NCBI GenBank assembly: GCA_027346205.1
Contig: DAIESR010000540.1
Location: 1-6,749, forward strand
Direction: 5' to 3'
DNA: 6,749 bases
DNA from: Beijerinckiaceae bacterium
GTDB taxonomy: Bacteria; Pseudomonadota; Alphaproteobacteria; Rhizobiales; Beijerinckiaceae
Part shown: one piece after another, positions 6,730 through 6,749 of the stretch
How the letters are laid out: every line of letters starts with the position of its first letter
Position numbering within the stretch: position 1 is the first letter of the stretch
Translations under genes and position numbers: made by a program
The notes under the pieces: model-generated
Told to the model about the DNA's origin: nothing
The model's input: the letters and a program-made list of their open reading frames with translations, nothing else
Database searches by the model: none

Positions 6730-6749
6730 ATGTCAAAAGTAACCCGTGC
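6730..6749 (+). CDS. Start of an unidentified gene (cut by window end)
   Basis: ATG 6730 opens MSKVTR plus two bases of a further codon at the window edge. The start is supported by GAGAAGGG (6716-6723), a good ribosome-binding site 6 bases upstream, and by the promoter-like pair ending at 6678. Six residues are too few to name a family. Confidence 0.5.

Noticed and set aside
1..6749. CRISPR arrays, tRNA or rRNA genes, insertion sequences, phage genes
   Set aside because: No regularly spaced repeats, tRNA cloverleaf, rRNA-like stretch, transposase or phage protein was seen on either strand.
1..6749. A previously undescribed multi-gene system
   Set aside because: The large genes all belong to well-known families with intact motifs. 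The only accessory content is a decayed toxin-antitoxin pair, so claiming a new system would not be supported.

Overview
The window looks like a piece of an alphaproteobacterial chromosome, most likely Hyphomicrobiales (Rhizobiales) and possibly near Beijerinckiaceae, Methylocystaceae or Bradyrhizobiaceae. The support is high-GC coding sequence with GC-rich third positions, a DegP-like protease beside an OmpR-type two-component pair and glnE, and a CATGATCCCGAAAAGTT palindromic repeat of a type I associate with this order. The genus-level guess is inference from memory; no search was run.

Layout on the + strand: (1) positions 1-903 are the C-terminal 300 residues of a DegP/HtrA-type periplasmic serine protease cut by the window edge, with the catalytic-serine motif and two PDZ domains. 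(2) Positions 904-1120 are intergenic, with two adjacent copies of a palindromic repeat followed by a strong intrinsic terminator that ends 15 bases before the next start codon. (3) Positions 1121-6217 are a tightly packed three-gene unit: an OmpR/PhoB response regulator, a membrane sensor histidine kinase overlapping it by 17 bp, and glnE overlapping the kinase by 4 bp. (4) Positions 6218-6749 are more AT-rich and accessory in character: a small antitoxin-like gene with its own promoter-like sequence and an apparently leaderless start, a ParE/RelE-like toxin stub of only 43 codons overlapping it by 4 bp, and the first codons of another gene.

How the parts may work together: the kinase probably senses an envelope or periplasmic signal and phosphorylates the regulator. 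The neighbouring DegP protease is a natural candidate target, as in other envelope-stress circuits, but that is inference. GlnE adenylylates and de-adenylylates glutamine synthetase in response to nitrogen status. Its start codon overlaps the kinase stop, so its synthesis is probably translationally coupled to the two-component genes. The toxin-antitoxin remnant seems functionally unrelated.

Most of the window is ordinary, well-known chromosomal content. I do not see a convincing new biological system. The points most worth a second look are the decayed toxin with an intact antitoxin, the predicted leaderless antitoxin message, and the repeat/terminator leader before the response regulator.
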